Positions 8,265 through 16,892 of a stretch of DNA of 64,000 bases are shown piece by piece. The notes under the pieces are model-generated. The model worked only from the letters and a program-made list of their open reading frames with translations. It did not search any database and was not told where the DNA came from. Each line of letters opens with the position of its first letter. Positions within the stretch are counted from its first letter, which is position 1. The DNA comes from Brevibacterium renqingii. GTDB lineage: Bacteria > Actinomycetota > Actinomycetes > Actinomycetales > Brevibacteriaceae. The stretch spans positions 1 through 64,000 of the forward strand of contig NZ_JADBHF010000008.1 of NCBI RefSeq assembly GCF_017808105.1, in the 5' to 3' direction. The position numbers and the translations under genes were made by a program.

Positions 8265-9095
8265 TCACTTCTCGCGGCCGCGTTTGCGCAGGTAGCGTTC
8301 GAACTCGGCCGCGATGGCGTCCCCGCTGGCTTCGGGCAGGTCGGCGGAGTCGTTGAGCTCCTCGAGACCCTTGACGAGATCCACCAGATGCGGATTGAGG
8401 GAGACGAGCTCGTCGGCGCCGAGCTCCCACGCGCGGCTCTCCTCCTCGAGCACATGGATGTCGATCTCGACCGAGGCATACCGTTCGACCGCCTTGACCA
8501 GCGCCAGCTCCGCCTTCGGCGAGGGAGATTCCGCGAGGTAGTCCGGCACTCCCACCCACAGGTTGATCGCTCGCAGACCTCGCCATCGGCAGGCGACGCC
8601 GAGGAGCCCGAGGATGCCGATCGGCCCCTCATAGGCATTGGCATCGATATCGAGTTCGGTCGCCAGGTCCGGGTCCTCGGTCGTGGCCACGACCGGCAGC
8701 GGACGAGTGTGCGGCACCTCGGCATGCAGTCCGCCGAGCAGGACCACGGAGTCCTCGGGGCCGACCTGAGCGAGGACGAGGGAGAGGAACTCCCTCCACT
8801 TCAGCCCCGGTTCGTGACCGTGGATGACGGTGATCGGGAGCTCACCGAAGCGGCCGCGGTGCACGGCGACCCCGGGCCAGGCGATCGAGGCCGTCCCATC
8901 CTCGTCGCGGACGATCTCCGGCTCGGAGAAGCGGAACTCGTAGAAGCCGTCGGTGTCGAGGATCTCACTGTCGGCCAGCTGCCAGACCTCGATCAGGTCC
9001 TTGACCAGCGAGCTCGCAGCTTCGGAGGCATCGGCATCCTGACCTTCGAAGGCGATGAACACGAGTGCCCCGGACCCGGATGGAAGAAAGCTCAT
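8265..9095 (-). CDS. PAC2 family protein
   Basis: A 276-residue member of the PAC2 family, homologous to eukaryotic proteasome assembly chaperone 2. Recognisable segments are VFIAFEGQDADASEA near the N-terminus, the central VVLLGGLHAEVPHTRP and GPIGILGLL. A helical C-terminal tail ends in basic residues. Whether actinobacterial members assist proteasome assembly is not established, but a 20S proteasome is encoded about 8 kb away. TAGTCT 6 nt upstream of the ATG suggests a leaderless mRNA; only 22 bp separate it from the divergent HAD gene. Confidence 0.88.
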   Translation of the reverse strand: MSFLPSGSGALVFIAFEGQDADASEAASSLVKDLIEVWQLADSEILDTDGFYEFRFSEPEIVRDEDGTASIAWPGVAVHRGRFGELPITVIHGHEPGLKWREFLSLVLAQVGPEDSVVLLGGLHAEVPHTRPLPVVATTEDPDLATELDIDANAYEGPIGILGLLGVACRWRGLRAINLWVGVPDYLAESPSPKAELALVKAVERYASVEIDIHVLEEESRAWELGADELVSLNPHLVDLVKGLEELNDSADLPEASGDAIAAEFERYLRKRGREK

Positions 9096-9101
9096 GATCC
9101 A

Positions 9102-9107
9102 AGACTA
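9102..9107 (-). promoter_or_regulatory. Putative -10 (TAGTCT) for leaderless PAC2 gene
   Basis: On the minus strand TAGTCT is followed by 6 nt and the ATG at 9095. It overlaps by a TA step the plus-strand -10 of the divergent HAD gene. Confidence 0.5.
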
Positions 9108-9111
9108 CGCT
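9106..9111 (+). promoter_or_regulatory. Putative -10 (TACGCT) for leaderless HAD gene
   Basis: TACGCT is followed by 6 nt and the ATG at 9118. Its first two bases, TA, are shared with the minus-strand hexamer of the PAC2 gene. Confidence 0.5.
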
Positions 9112-9117
9112 GGGTGT

Positions 9118-9777
9118 ATGACGAATCCAGCCGCAGTCCTGTGGGACATGGACGGAACCCTGGTCGACACCGAGCCGTACTGGATCAGGGCCGAGACCGA
9201 ACTGATGCACGCCCACGGGCTGCCCTGGTCCGAGGAGCAGGGACTCGAATTCGTCGGCAACGAGCTGCTCACCTCCGCGACGATGATGCAGGAGGCCGGT
9301 CTCAGCCTGCCGGCGCCTCTGATCGTCGAGACCCTCATGGATGCCGTCATCGCGCAGATCCGGACCTCCGTGCCGTTCCGTCCCGGAGCGCTCGAGCTGC
9401 TGGCCGAACTCAACGCGGAGCGGATCCCATGCGTGATGGTCACCATGTCCTACCGCCCGCTCGCCGAGGCGGTCATCGCCAGCTGTCCGCCCGACAGCTT
9501 CGTCGGACTCGTGGCCGGCGACGAGGTCTCGGCAGGCAAACCCGATGCCGAGCCCTACCTCCGGGGCGCCGCCCTGCTCGACCTCGATCCGGCGGACTGC
9601 GTGGCTCTCGAGGATTCGAAGCCGGGCCTGGCCAGCGCCGAGGCGGCCGGAACCATCGCCGTCGGAGTGCCCCACCTCGTCGATCTCGAGCCTCGCCCCG
9701 GCCGGATCCTCTGGCCGAGCCTGGTCGGCCACGGGGTGGAGGATATGCGCCGACTGGTCGGGGTCCGCTCGGCTTAG
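9118..9777 (+). CDS. HAD family hydrolase
   Basis: Predicted haloacid-dehalogenase-type phosphatase of 219 residues. Motif I is DMDGTLVD with nucleophile Asp10 and Asp12, motif II is the MVTMSYRP segment, motif III is the Lys in AGKPDAEPY, and motif IV is ALEDSKPG. A helical cap sits between motifs I and II, as in phosphoglucomutase/phosphatase-like members. Substrate unknown. ATG 9118 is chosen because motif I normally begins within ten residues of the start; an earlier in-frame ATG at 9055 would overlap the divergent gene. The stop overlaps the convergent nuclease gene by 4 nt. Confidence 0.88.
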   Translation: MTNPAAVLWDMDGTLVDTEPYWIRAETELMHAHGLPWSEEQGLEFVGNELLTSATMMQEAGLSLPAPLIVETLMDAVIAQIRTSVPFRPGALELLAELNAERIPCVMVTMSYRPLAEAVIASCPPDSFVGLVAGDEVSAGKPDAEPYLRGAALLDLDPADCVALEDSKPGLASAEAAGTIAVGVPHLVDLEPRPGRILWPSLVGHGVEDMRRLVGVRSA

Positions 9778-10583
9778 GCGCCGACGATCTTCGTGATCTC
9801 CGGGGTCGGCGGGGGAGTGTTCCCCCAGGCCGGGCACAGCGGTTTGAACGTGCACCAATTGCACAGCGGTGACTTCTTCGGACGCCACCGATCGGACTCG
9901 GCGGAGGCGACGATGTCCTTCCAGATGGCATCGATCTCGAATTCGGTCTGCTCGATGTCGCTCATCGTCGGGTGTGATTTCAGCACACTGCGCGAACCGA
10001 GGTACATCAGCTGCAGCGTGTGAACGAGCTCACCGGAGAGACGGTAGACGACGAGGGCGTAGAACCCCATCTGGAACTGTGCCTCGCGACCGTACTGCGG
10101 CTTGGGCTGTCTGCCCGTCTTGTAGTCGACCAGACGCTTCTCACCGCCCGGTGCGACGTCGACCCGATCGATGAAGCCGCGCAGCTCGAGACCGCTGTCG
10201 AGCGTTGTGCGCACGAACTTCTCCGTCTCGTCCGGTTCGAGGTGCTCCGGGTACTCGAGGACGAAATAGGAGTCGATGAGGCGGCGTGCCGATGTGAAGA
10301 ACGTCTCCCTCTCCGATTCGGCGGAGAAGATCTCGAGCACCGCGGGGTCCTTCTCGACGAGTTCGCTCCAGGCGGGCATGAGCAGCGACTGAGCCAGCTC
10401 CGACGTGCGTTCGGAAGACGGAACGGTGAAGAGCTTCTCGAGCACGGAATGGACCACGGTGCCGCGGAATGCCGCTTGGGACGGCGGCTCCGGCAGTCGA
10501 TCGATGCTGCGGAAACGGAACTTCAGAGGACATTGGATGAAGTCATTGGCCCGGGAGGGCGAAAGACTGGTGAGCTCGGCCAT
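9774..10583 (-). CDS. RecB-like PD-(D/E)XK nuclease with Fe-S cysteines
   Basis: A 269-residue single-domain nuclease of the RecB/Cas4 type. The catalytic core is GTVVHSVLE (His), FIDRVDV (Asp) and LVDYKTGR (Asp-x-Lys). One N-terminal cysteine (FIQCPLKF) and three C-terminal ones (CNWCTFKPLC) match the four-cysteine 4Fe-4S arrangement of AddB/Cas4-like nucleases. A DNA-repair role is inferred. Mycobacterial relatives also sit beside trmI and mpa. TACAGT 6 nt before the ATG suggests leaderless expression. Confidence 0.88.
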   Translation of the reverse strand: MAELTSLSPSRANDFIQCPLKFRFRSIDRLPEPPSQAAFRGTVVHSVLEKLFTVPSSERTSELAQSLLMPAWSELVEKDPAVLEIFSAESERETFFTSARRLIDSYFVLEYPEHLEPDETEKFVRTTLDSGLELRGFIDRVDVAPGGEKRLVDYKTGRQPKPQYGREAQFQMGFYALVVYRLSGELVHTLQLMYLGSRSVLKSHPTMSDIEQTEFEIDAIWKDIVASAESDRWRPKKSPLCNWCTFKPLCPAWGNTPPPTPEITKIVGA

Positions 10584-10589
10584 ACCACC

Positions 10590-10595
10590 ACTGTA
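10590..10595 (-). promoter_or_regulatory. Putative -10 (TACAGT) for leaderless RecB-like gene
   Basis: On the minus strand TACAGT is followed by 6 nt and the ATG at 10583. Confidence 0.45.
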
Positions 10596-10647
10596 ACGAC
10601 CTGGACTGACTCGCCGTGGCGACCAGCGGCGGCGGCCCCGACGCTGT

Positions 10648-10653
10648 TAGGCT
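10648..10653 (+). promoter_or_regulatory. Putative -10 (TAGGCT) for site-2 protease gene
   Basis: TAGGCT in the divergent gap, about 57 nt before the ATG at 10711. A GGAGG ribosome-binding site at 10696-10700 implies a leadered transcript. Confidence 0.4.
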
Positions 10654-10710
10654 GAGTAACCGACACTCAGTGGATCGATCACCACGACACCGACCGGAGG
10701 AATCCCTTCA

Positions 10711-11871
10711 ATGGCCGCGAAAAACCACCAGCCCGGTGCGTCCTCGGGCCTGCGCCTGGGCACCATCCTCGGTGCGCCGGTCATCCTGGCCTGGTCGTGG
10801 TTCCTCGCCGCCATCGTCATCACCATTCTGTTCACCCCATGGCTCAATCAGGTCCGTCCGGACCTGGGCATCGGAGCCTGGTTCGTGGCATTCGCCTATG
10901 CGGTGCTCCTCTTCGCCTCGGTGTTCCTCCACGAACTCGCCCACGGTGTGGCCGGGCAGTTCTACGGCCAGAAGGTCGCGGCCATCGAGCTCAACATCTG
11001 GGGCGGCTTCACGCGGTTCGAACCCCAGGTGGACAATCCCCGCGACAAGGCCGCGACCACGAGCTTCGTCATCTCCATCGTCGGTCCGATCGTCAACATC
11101 GTCCTCGCTCTGCTGGGATGGTGGTGCCTGAATGCGGCCACACCCACCTCGGTGCCGTGGCTGCTGCTCATCGCGGTCACCTTCGCCAATGTCGCACTCG
11201 GCGCGATCAACCTGCTGCCGGGCATCCCGCTCGATGGCGGCTGGGCGCTGCAGGCGATCATGTGGCGCATCACGGGCTCCCAGTACCTGGGCACGATCGT
11301 GGCCAGCTGGGTCGGACGCATCATCGCCATCGGCTTCATCGGGTGGTCGGTGATCACTCCGCTGCTGGCCGGTGAACGGCCGGAACCGCTGACCGTGGCG
11401 TGGATGTCGCTCATCGCGATCATGCTGTGGTTCTCCGCAGGCGATGCGGCCACGCACGCCAAACGCGCGAGGAAGATGGAGACCTACGATCTGTCCCAGG
11501 TCATCCAGCCGGCGATCGCCGCCACTTGGGACGCGGACCTCGCGGACACCCTCGACTATGCGAACACGCTCGGCCACGCGAAGGAACGCACCCTCATCGT
11601 CGTACTCGACCAGAGCGGGCTGCCCTACGGGCTCGTCGACCGCCACGCCGCCGCGGGCCGGCTCGCAGAGACCCTCGAAGCCGTGCCTGCGGGCGAAGTC
11701 GCCCGTCCCCTGGCCGGGTGGATCGGCGTGCCCAAGGACATCACCGCCCCGCACCTGCTCGAATCGCTCACGCACCGGCCCAAGGCGCAGTTCAGCCTGG
11801 TCATGGACGGCAACACGCTCATCGGCGTGATCGATCTGCAGGAGTTCTTCGACGAGCTTCTCGCAGCCTGA
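10711..11871 (+). CDS. Site-2 protease family (M50) membrane metalloprotease with CBS-like C-terminus
   Basis: A 386-residue intramembrane zinc protease. The HELAH motif is at residues 74-78 inside the second hydrophobic stretch. The second motif, NLLPGIPLDGG, supplies the metal-binding Asp. About six membrane segments are followed by a soluble region from about residue 260, with the ATWDADLADTLDYANTL and TLIVVLDQSGLPYGLVD pattern of paired CBS domains. This is the Rip3-like arrangement of actinobacteria; possible substrates are membrane-bound anti-sigma factors (inference). It lies 45 nt upstream of trmI. Confidence 0.88.
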   Translation: MAAKNHQPGASSGLRLGTILGAPVILAWSWFLAAIVITILFTPWLNQVRPDLGIGAWFVAFAYAVLLFASVFLHELAHGVAGQFYGQKVAAIELNIWGGFTRFEPQVDNPRDKAATTSFVISIVGPIVNIVLALLGWWCLNAATPTSVPWLLLIAVTFANVALGAINLLPGIPLDGGWALQAIMWRITGSQYLGTIVASWVGRIIAIGFIGWSVITPLLAGERPEPLTVAWMSLIAIMLWFSAGDAATHAKRARKMETYDLSQVIQPAIAATWDADLADTLDYANTLGHAKERTLIVVLDQSGLPYGLVDRHAAAGRLAETLEAVPAGEVARPLAGWIGVPKDITAPHLLESLTHRPKAQFSLVMDGNTLIGVIDLQEFFDELLAA

Positions 11872-11901
11872 GCCGGTTGTGTGAGGCAATCCTCATCAGC
11901 G

Positions 11902-11907
11902 TAGAGT
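11902..11907 (+). promoter_or_regulatory. Putative -10 (TAGAGT) for trmI-mpa
   Basis: TAGAGT lies 9 nt upstream of the trmI ATG at 11917, so a transcript from here would have almost no leader. It could drive trmI and mpa independently of the site-2 protease gene. Confidence 0.4.
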
Positions 11908-11916
11908 GGACTCATC

Positions 11917-13005
11917 ATGACTCAGGCACTCCATTCCCGCCCTCCGCGCGTCCTGACCCGGGGCGAAAAGGTCCAGCTCACCGATCCCAAAGGGCGCATG
12001 CACACGTTCGTGCTCGCCCCTGGCGAGCTCTTCCACACGCACAAGGGCCTGATCAGCCACGATGACATCATCGGACGCACAGAGGGGATCATCGTCTCGA
12101 ACTCCGGGGGAGTGGACTTCCAGGTCTTCCGACCTCGCTACGAGGATTTCGTGCTCTCGATGCCGCGTGGAGCCGCGGTCGTCTACCCGAAGGACTCGGG
12201 ACTCATCGTCACCCTCGGCGACATCCATCCCGGTGCCACCGTCGTCGAAGCAGGAGTCGGTTCGGGAGCCCTGTCGATGGCGCTGCTGCGTGCCGTCGGT
12301 CCCACCGGTTCCGTCCATTCCTTCGAGCTGCGCGAGGAGTTCGCCACCATCGCCGCGGGGAACATCGCGGACTTCTTCGACGGAGAGCCGGAGAACTGGT
12401 CGGTCACCGTCGGGGACCTCGCAGAGACGCTCCCGCAGACCTTCGCCCCGGGTTCCGTCGACCGGGTCGTCCTCGATATGCTCACTCCGTGGAACACCCT
12501 CGAGGCTGTGAGCCGGGCCCTGGCACCGGGCGGCATCGTCATCGCCTATGTCGCCACCGTCCCGCAGCTGTCCCGCTTCGTCGAAGCCGTCCGGGCCTCG
12601 CAGCGGTTCGCGGAACCCGAATCCATGGAGGCGATGGTCCGCGGATGGCATGCCGATGGACTCGCTGTCCGCCCCGACCACCGCATGATCGCCCACACCG
12701 GGTTCCTCATCATGGCCCGGCGGATGGCCGAGGGTGTCGCTCCGCTGGAGAAGAAGAAGCGCCCGCAGGGTGCCGCCGCAGCGCCCGAGGACGTCGAGGC
12801 CTGGACAGGCGGCGAGGTCACCGAGCACGCGATCGGGACGCGCACCGCTCACGGCAAGAAGCTGCGGCGGGTGGTGCGCGAAGCGGGGAAGCGGCTGCGC
12901 ACCGGGGACGACGGCAGCGGCGGCGCTGCCGCGGGCACGACCCGCGCCGCTGCTGACACAGACAGCCCGAACACGAACAGCACTGCGCCGAAGGAGGATC
13001 GATGA
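11917..13005 (+). CDS. trmI: tRNA (adenine(58)-N1)-methyltransferase TrmI
   Basis: SAM-dependent enzyme that makes m1A58 in the T-loop of tRNA. The 362-residue protein has the TrmI N-terminal beta domain, the SAM motif [16 protein letters not shown] near residue 110, and VLDMLTPWN, the usual substrate-pocket segment. The core ends near residue 280. A further stretch of about 80 residues is charged and low-complexity (Ala, Gly, Thr, Lys) and probably disordered, making the protein longer than typical members. The stop codon overlaps the mpa start (ATGA), indicating translational coupling. Confidence 0.93.
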   Translation: MTQALHSRPPRVLTRGEKVQLTDPKGRMHTFVLAPGELFHTHKGLISHDDIIGRTEGIIVSNSGGVDFQVFRPRYEDFVLSMPRGAAVVYPKDSGLIVTLGDIHPGATVVEAGVGSGALSMALLRAVGPTGSVHSFELREEFATIAAGNIADFFDGEPENWSVTVGDLAETLPQTFAPGSVDRVVLDMLTPWNTLEAVSRALAPGGIVIAYVATVPQLSRFVEAVRASQRFAEPESMEAMVRGWHADGLAVRPDHRMIAHTGFLIMARRMAEGVAPLEKKKRPQGAAAAPEDVEAWTGGEVTEHAIGTRTAHGKKLRRVVREAGKRLRTGDDGSGGAAAGTTRAAADTDSPNTNSTAPKEDR

Positions 13006-14651
13006 CAGAGACCACGACCGAGGTGAAGCGTCTCCGCGAGGACACCGCGTCACTGCGCCAACAGCTCTACAGCGCAGGCAAGCGCAATGAGGCCCTGTCG
13101 AAGACCCTTCGCACGGCCCGCGAGGAACTGGGCCGGATCAAAGAGGAGGCTCGGCGTCTGACCGAGCCGCCGAACAACTGGGGCACCCTCGTCGCCGTCG
13201 ACGACAAGGGCGTGGCCGCCGACGTCATCGTCGGCGGTCGCCGCATGCGTGTGGCCATCGCCCCGGAGGTCGATCCCGCCGGGCTGCGGGCCGGTGCCGA
13301 TGTGCTCCTGTCCGAAGGCCTCGTCGTCATCGGCACCGGCGCCTTCCCGTCCGTGGGTTCGGTGGTCAACGTCCGCGAATTCGTCGACGACCGCCGCATC
13401 CTCGTCGGAGCCCCCGGTGATGACGAACAGGTCTTCGTCCTCGCAGCCGACCTCATCGACTCGGGCCTGCGCGTCGGCGATGCCGTCGTCGTCGACACCC
13501 GGACCCACTACGCTCTGCAGGTCGTCGAGAAGCCCGAGGTGTCCTCACTGCTGCTCGAAGAGGTCCCCGACATCACCTATTCGGACATCGGCGGTCTCGC
13601 CGACCAGATCGGTCAGATCAAGGACGCCGTCGAGCTGCCCTTCGAGCACCCGGAGCTCTACACCGAGCACGGTCTCAAACCGCCCAAGGGCATACTCCTC
13701 TACGGTCCTCCCGGCTGCGGGAAGACTCTCATCGCGAAGGCCGTGGCGAACTCGCTGGCCGACCGCACCAGCGAAGAGTCCCGGAAGACCTACTTCCTCA
13801 ACATCAAGGGCCCGGAGCTGCTCGACAAGTACGTCGGCGAGACCGAGCGCCAGCTGCGCCTCATCTTCGCCCGAGCTCGGGAGAAGGCCTCCGGCGGATT
13901 CCCCGTCGTCGTGTTCTTCGATGAGATGGAGTCGCTCTTCCGCACCCGCGGCACCGGCAAGTCCTCGGACGTGGAGACGACGATCGTGCCCCAGCTGCTG
14001 ACGGAGATCGACGGCGTCGAACAGCTCGACAACGTCATCGTCATCGGCGCCTCGAACCGTGAGGACCTCATCGACCCGGCGATCCTGCGCCCGGGCCGAC
14101 TGGACGTCAAGATCCGCATCGAACGCCCCGACGTCGAAGCCGCCCGCGACATCTTCGAGAAGTACCTCACCCCGGAGCTGCCGCTGCACAGAAGCGTGCT
14201 CGAAGGTCACCCGGACTCCGCCGAGGCGGTCGCCTCCCTCATCGAGTTCTGCGTCGAGCGGATGTACTCCGAAACAGCCGAGAACGAATTCGTCGAAGTC
14301 AGCTATGCGGACGGGTCACAGGAAGTGCTGCACTTCTCCGACTTCGCCTCCGGTGCCATGATCCACAACATCGTCGATCGGGCGAAGAAGTCCGCGATCA
14401 AGTCGCTGCTCGACACGGGTGAGCGCGGTCTGCGCGCCGAACACTTCGAGGGCGCCATCGCCGAAGAGTTCAGCGAGCACGAAGACCTGCCGAACACGAC
14501 GAACCCGGACGAATGGGCGCGGATCTCCGGACGCAAGGGCGAACGCGTCACCCACTTGCGGATGATGCACCTCGACACGACGAGGGGAGCCCCCGCGGTG
14601 CCGTATGAGACCGAGATCTCCGAGGTGCGCCCGAACTCCGACCTCGTCTGA
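13002..14651 (+). CDS. mpa: Proteasome-associated ATPase Mpa/ARC
   Basis: Hexameric AAA+ unfoldase that binds pupylated proteins through its N-terminal coiled coil and feeds them to the 20S proteasome. The 549 residues comprise the coiled coil (about 5-52), tandem OB domains (about 60-190) and the AAA module with Walker A GPPGCGKT at 235-242 and Walker B VFFDE at 304-308. Known proteasome-docking ARC/Mpa proteins end in a GQYL-like tail; this one ends VRPNSDLV, without the penultimate tyrosine, and no GQYL-like sequence lies in other frames nearby. Coupled to trmI by a 4-nt overlap. Confidence 0.95.
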   Translation: MTETTTEVKRLREDTASLRQQLYSAGKRNEALSKTLRTAREELGRIKEEARRLTEPPNNWGTLVAVDDKGVAADVIVGGRRMRVAIAPEVDPAGLRAGADVLLSEGLVVIGTGAFPSVGSVVNVREFVDDRRILVGAPGDDEQVFVLAADLIDSGLRVGDAVVVDTRTHYALQVVEKPEVSSLLLEEVPDITYSDIGGLADQIGQIKDAVELPFEHPELYTEHGLKPPKGILLYGPPGCGKTLIAKAVANSLADRTSEESRKTYFLNIKGPELLDKYVGETERQLRLIFARAREKASGGFPVVVFFDEMESLFRTRGTGKSSDVETTIVPQLLTEIDGVEQLDNVIVIGASNREDLIDPAILRPGRLDVKIRIERPDVEAARDIFEKYLTPELPLHRSVLEGHPDSAEAVASLIEFCVERMYSETAENEFVEVSYADGSQEVLHFSDFASGAMIHNIVDRAKKSAIKSLLDTGERGLRAEHFEGAIAEEFSEHEDLPNTTNPDEWARISGRKGERVTHLRMMHLDTTRGAPAVPYETEISEVRPNSDLV

Positions 14652-14661
14652 GCCGTCCCGA

Positions 14662-14687
14662 CCGCCGACGACCGAGGTCGTCGGCGG
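14662..14687. terminator. Hairpin between convergent mpa and DUF3054 genes
   Basis: CCGCCGACGACC at 14662-14673 pairs with GGTCGTCGGCGG at 14676-14687, a nearly loop-less GC-rich hairpin just after the mpa stop. There is no U tract. Confidence 0.55.
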
Positions 14688-14721
14688 CCTGCGGCCGTCC
14701 GGAACCCGTGGAGGGCAGCGC

Positions 14722-15126
14722 TCAGCGGCTGCGTCCGCGGCGGCCCGAACCGCCGGCGACGGCGGAGGCGATGATGCGCCAGCCGACGAGAGTGATGAGA
14801 TTGAGCGTGGTGGCCACGATCATGAAGCTCACGGGCACAGTGCCCGGTTCTCCGCCGGCACCGGTGACACCGCGCAGCACGAGCCCGACGAGGACGGTGA
14901 CCGCCCACACCCCCGTGCCCGTGGCGAGCGGAGAGATCGGCCGGTCCCAGACGGCGGTCAGCAGCCAGGCGAGGACCAGTGAGGCGACGAACGGCCACGC
15001 TGTGGTCATCAGCCCCTGCGGATCGAAATTGTGAGAATGTGTGTAGTGACCGACGATCGTGAAGAGGACCACGAGGATGAGGTCGACGATCAGCGCGATC
15101 GGGAGATGAGATTTCTTCGTTGCCAC
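14722..15126 (-). CDS. DUF3054 family membrane protein
   Basis: A 134-residue protein with four hydrophobic segments separated by short loops, matching DUF3054: an opening ALIVDLILVVLFTIVGHYTH, a central WLLTAVWDRPISPLATG and an Arg-rich C-terminus. Function unknown. It sits on the opposite strand between mpa and dop, and its start is only 32 bp from the divergent dop start, so it interrupts an otherwise continuous proteasome locus. Confidence 0.82.
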   Translation of the reverse strand: MATKKSHLPIALIVDLILVVLFTIVGHYTHSHNFDPQGLMTTAWPFVASLVLAWLLTAVWDRPISPLATGTGVWAVTVLVGLVLRGVTGAGGEPGTVPVSFMIVATTLNLITLVGWRIIASAVAGGSGRRGRSR

Positions 15127-15158
15127 GTCCCCGAGTCTAGACCTTGGAGGAAGTTCAG

Positions 15159-16688
15159 ATGCTCAGAGTCCAGCGTGTCATGGGTTCGGAGACCGAGTTC
15201 GGTCTCAGCCAGCCGGGGAACCCGCGAGCGAATCCGATGCGTGACTCGGCGCGTGTCGTCGACGCCTACGCCGGTCCTCGCGGTCTGAGGTCCTCCCAGA
15301 ACTTCTGGGACTTCGCCACCGAGTCCCCGTTGGCGGACGCCCGCGGATTCTTCATGAACATCGCCGACGCCGACTCCTCGCAGCTGACCCACATCCCCCA
15401 GGACGACGTCGAGGCGCAGTACCTGGCGAATGTGGTCACGGAGAACGGTGCGCGCTACTACGTCGACCACGCCCACCCCGAATACTCCTCGCCGGAGGTG
15501 CTCACGCCCCGCGATGTCGTCACCTTCGACCGGGCCGGAGACCTTGTGGCCCTGGCTTCGGTGCGGGCACTGGAGATGTCCGGCGAACCGGTCAACCTGT
15601 ACAAGAACAACACCGACTCCAAGGGCTCGTCCTACGGAACCCATGAGAACTACCTCGTCGACCGCGGGGTGGACTTCGATGACATCGCCGCCGGACTCAT
15701 CCCGTTCTTCGTCAGCCGCCAGGTCCTCTGCGGATCCGGACGCGTGGGCATCGGACGCGAGGGTGAGCTCGCGGGCTACCAGATCTCGTCGCGCGCCGAC
15801 TTCTTCGAAGCCGAGGTGGGTCTGGAGACGACCCTGCGCCGCCCCATCGTCAACACCCGTGACGAACCGCATGCCGACCCGGCGAAGTACCGTCGCCTGC
15901 ACATCATCATCGGCGACGCCACCATGGCCGAGCCTGCGACCTTCGTGCGGTTCGGCTCCACCTCTCTGGTGCTCGGTCTCATCGAGGCCGGCCTGGCCCC
16001 GCGGATCGGACTCGCAGATGCGCTGGCCTCGCTGCAGACCGTCAGCCACGACCTCAGCCTCAGTGCGCAGCTGCCGCTGACCGACGGTTCGACGATGACC
16101 GCGCTCGAGATCCAAGAGACCTACTATGCCGCCTGCATCGCACACGCCGATCCTGAGGATGCTGACACCGCAGAGGTGCTCGCCGAGTGGAGGCGCTTCC
16201 TCGACGGACTGGCCGACGACCCCCGCAGTCTGGCCGACTCCATCGACTGGGTCGCTAAATGGGTGCTGCTGGAGCACTACCGTTCCCGGGAGGGCATCGA
16301 CTGGGATCACCCCAAGCTCGCGCTCATCGACGTCCAGTATCACGATGTGCGGCCCGAGAAGGGGCTGTTCCACAAGCTCGAACGTGCCGGACGGATCCGG
16401 CGGATGACCACCGACGCCGAAGTCGAGGCGGCCGTGACGGGCGCCCCCGACGGCACCCGTGCCTTCCTCCGTTCGGTGGCGGTCAACCAGCTCGGTGAGG
16501 ATCTCGTGGCCGCCAGCTGGGACTCCCTCGTGCTCAACGCCGGAGACTTCGGCATCGTCCGACTGCCGATGCGCGAACCGCTCAAGGGCACCCGGCAGCT
16601 GCTCGCCGAACGCGTCGCGGGAATCGAATCCGCCGAGGCCCTGTTGCAGGCACTCGGAGTGGATAGACTGACAGTGAAGAACGACTGA
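15159..16688 (+). CDS. dop: Pup deamidase/depupylase Dop
   Basis: Converts the C-terminal glutamine of Pup to glutamate and also removes Pup from substrates. The 509-residue protein belongs to the carboxylate-amine/glutamine-synthetase-like family. The opening RVMGSETEFGLSQPG holds the metal/ATP-binding glutamates and distinguishes it from PafA (RIFGIETEYG). The KNNTDSKGSSYGTHENY segment is the shared active-site region. ATG 15159 is preceded by GGAGG with 8-nt spacing; a further in-frame start at 15144 lies before the ribosome-binding site. Pup follows after 11 nt. Confidence 0.95.
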   Translation: MLRVQRVMGSETEFGLSQPGNPRANPMRDSARVVDAYAGPRGLRSSQNFWDFATESPLADARGFFMNIADADSSQLTHIPQDDVEAQYLANVVTENGARYYVDHAHPEYSSPEVLTPRDVVTFDRAGDLVALASVRALEMSGEPVNLYKNNTDSKGSSYGTHENYLVDRGVDFDDIAAGLIPFFVSRQVLCGSGRVGIGREGELAGYQISSRADFFEAEVGLETTLRRPIVNTRDEPHADPAKYRRLHIIIGDATMAEPATFVRFGSTSLVLGLIEAGLAPRIGLADALASLQTVSHDLSLSAQLPLTDGSTMTALEIQETYYAACIAHADPEDADTAEVLAEWRRFLDGLADDPRSLADSIDWVAKWVLLEHYRSREGIDWDHPKLALIDVQYHDVRPEKGLFHKLERAGRIRRMTTDAEVEAAVTGAPDGTRAFLRSVAVNQLGEDLVAASWDSLVLNAGDFGIVRLPMREPLKGTRQLLAERVAGIESAEALLQALGVDRLTVKND

Positions 16689-16699
16689 AGGGGTGTGAG

Positions 16700-16891
16700 A
16701 TGAGCTCGCAGGAACAGTTCCAAAGAGACAGAACGAGCGGTGGGGGAGACGCACCCGTCGATCCGCCGGAGGCCGTACAGGGGCAGATCAACACCCAGAA
16801 CGTCGACTCCATCCTCGATGAGATCGACGGCGTGCTGGAATCCAATGCGGAGGAGTTCGTCAAGAACTTCGTCCAGAAGGGCGGCCAATGA
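16700..16891 (+). CDS. pup: Prokaryotic ubiquitin-like protein Pup
   Basis: A 63-residue intrinsically disordered modifier that is attached to lysines of target proteins. It has the hallmark C-terminal half, VDSILDEIDGVLESNAEEF then VKNFVQKGGQ, which forms the Mpa-binding helix. It ends GGQ, so Dop must deamidate the terminal Gln before PafA can use it. It lies between dop and prcB, with the prcB start 1 nt after its stop. Confidence 0.97.
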   Translation: MSSQEQFQRDRTSGGGDAPVDPPEAVQGQINTQNVDSILDEIDGVLESNAEEFVKNFVQKGGQ

Positions 16892-16892
16892 G

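Noticed and set aside
15090-16754. 554-codon minus-strand open frame opposite dop
   Set aside because: Same cause; the opposite strand encodes an unmistakable Dop.
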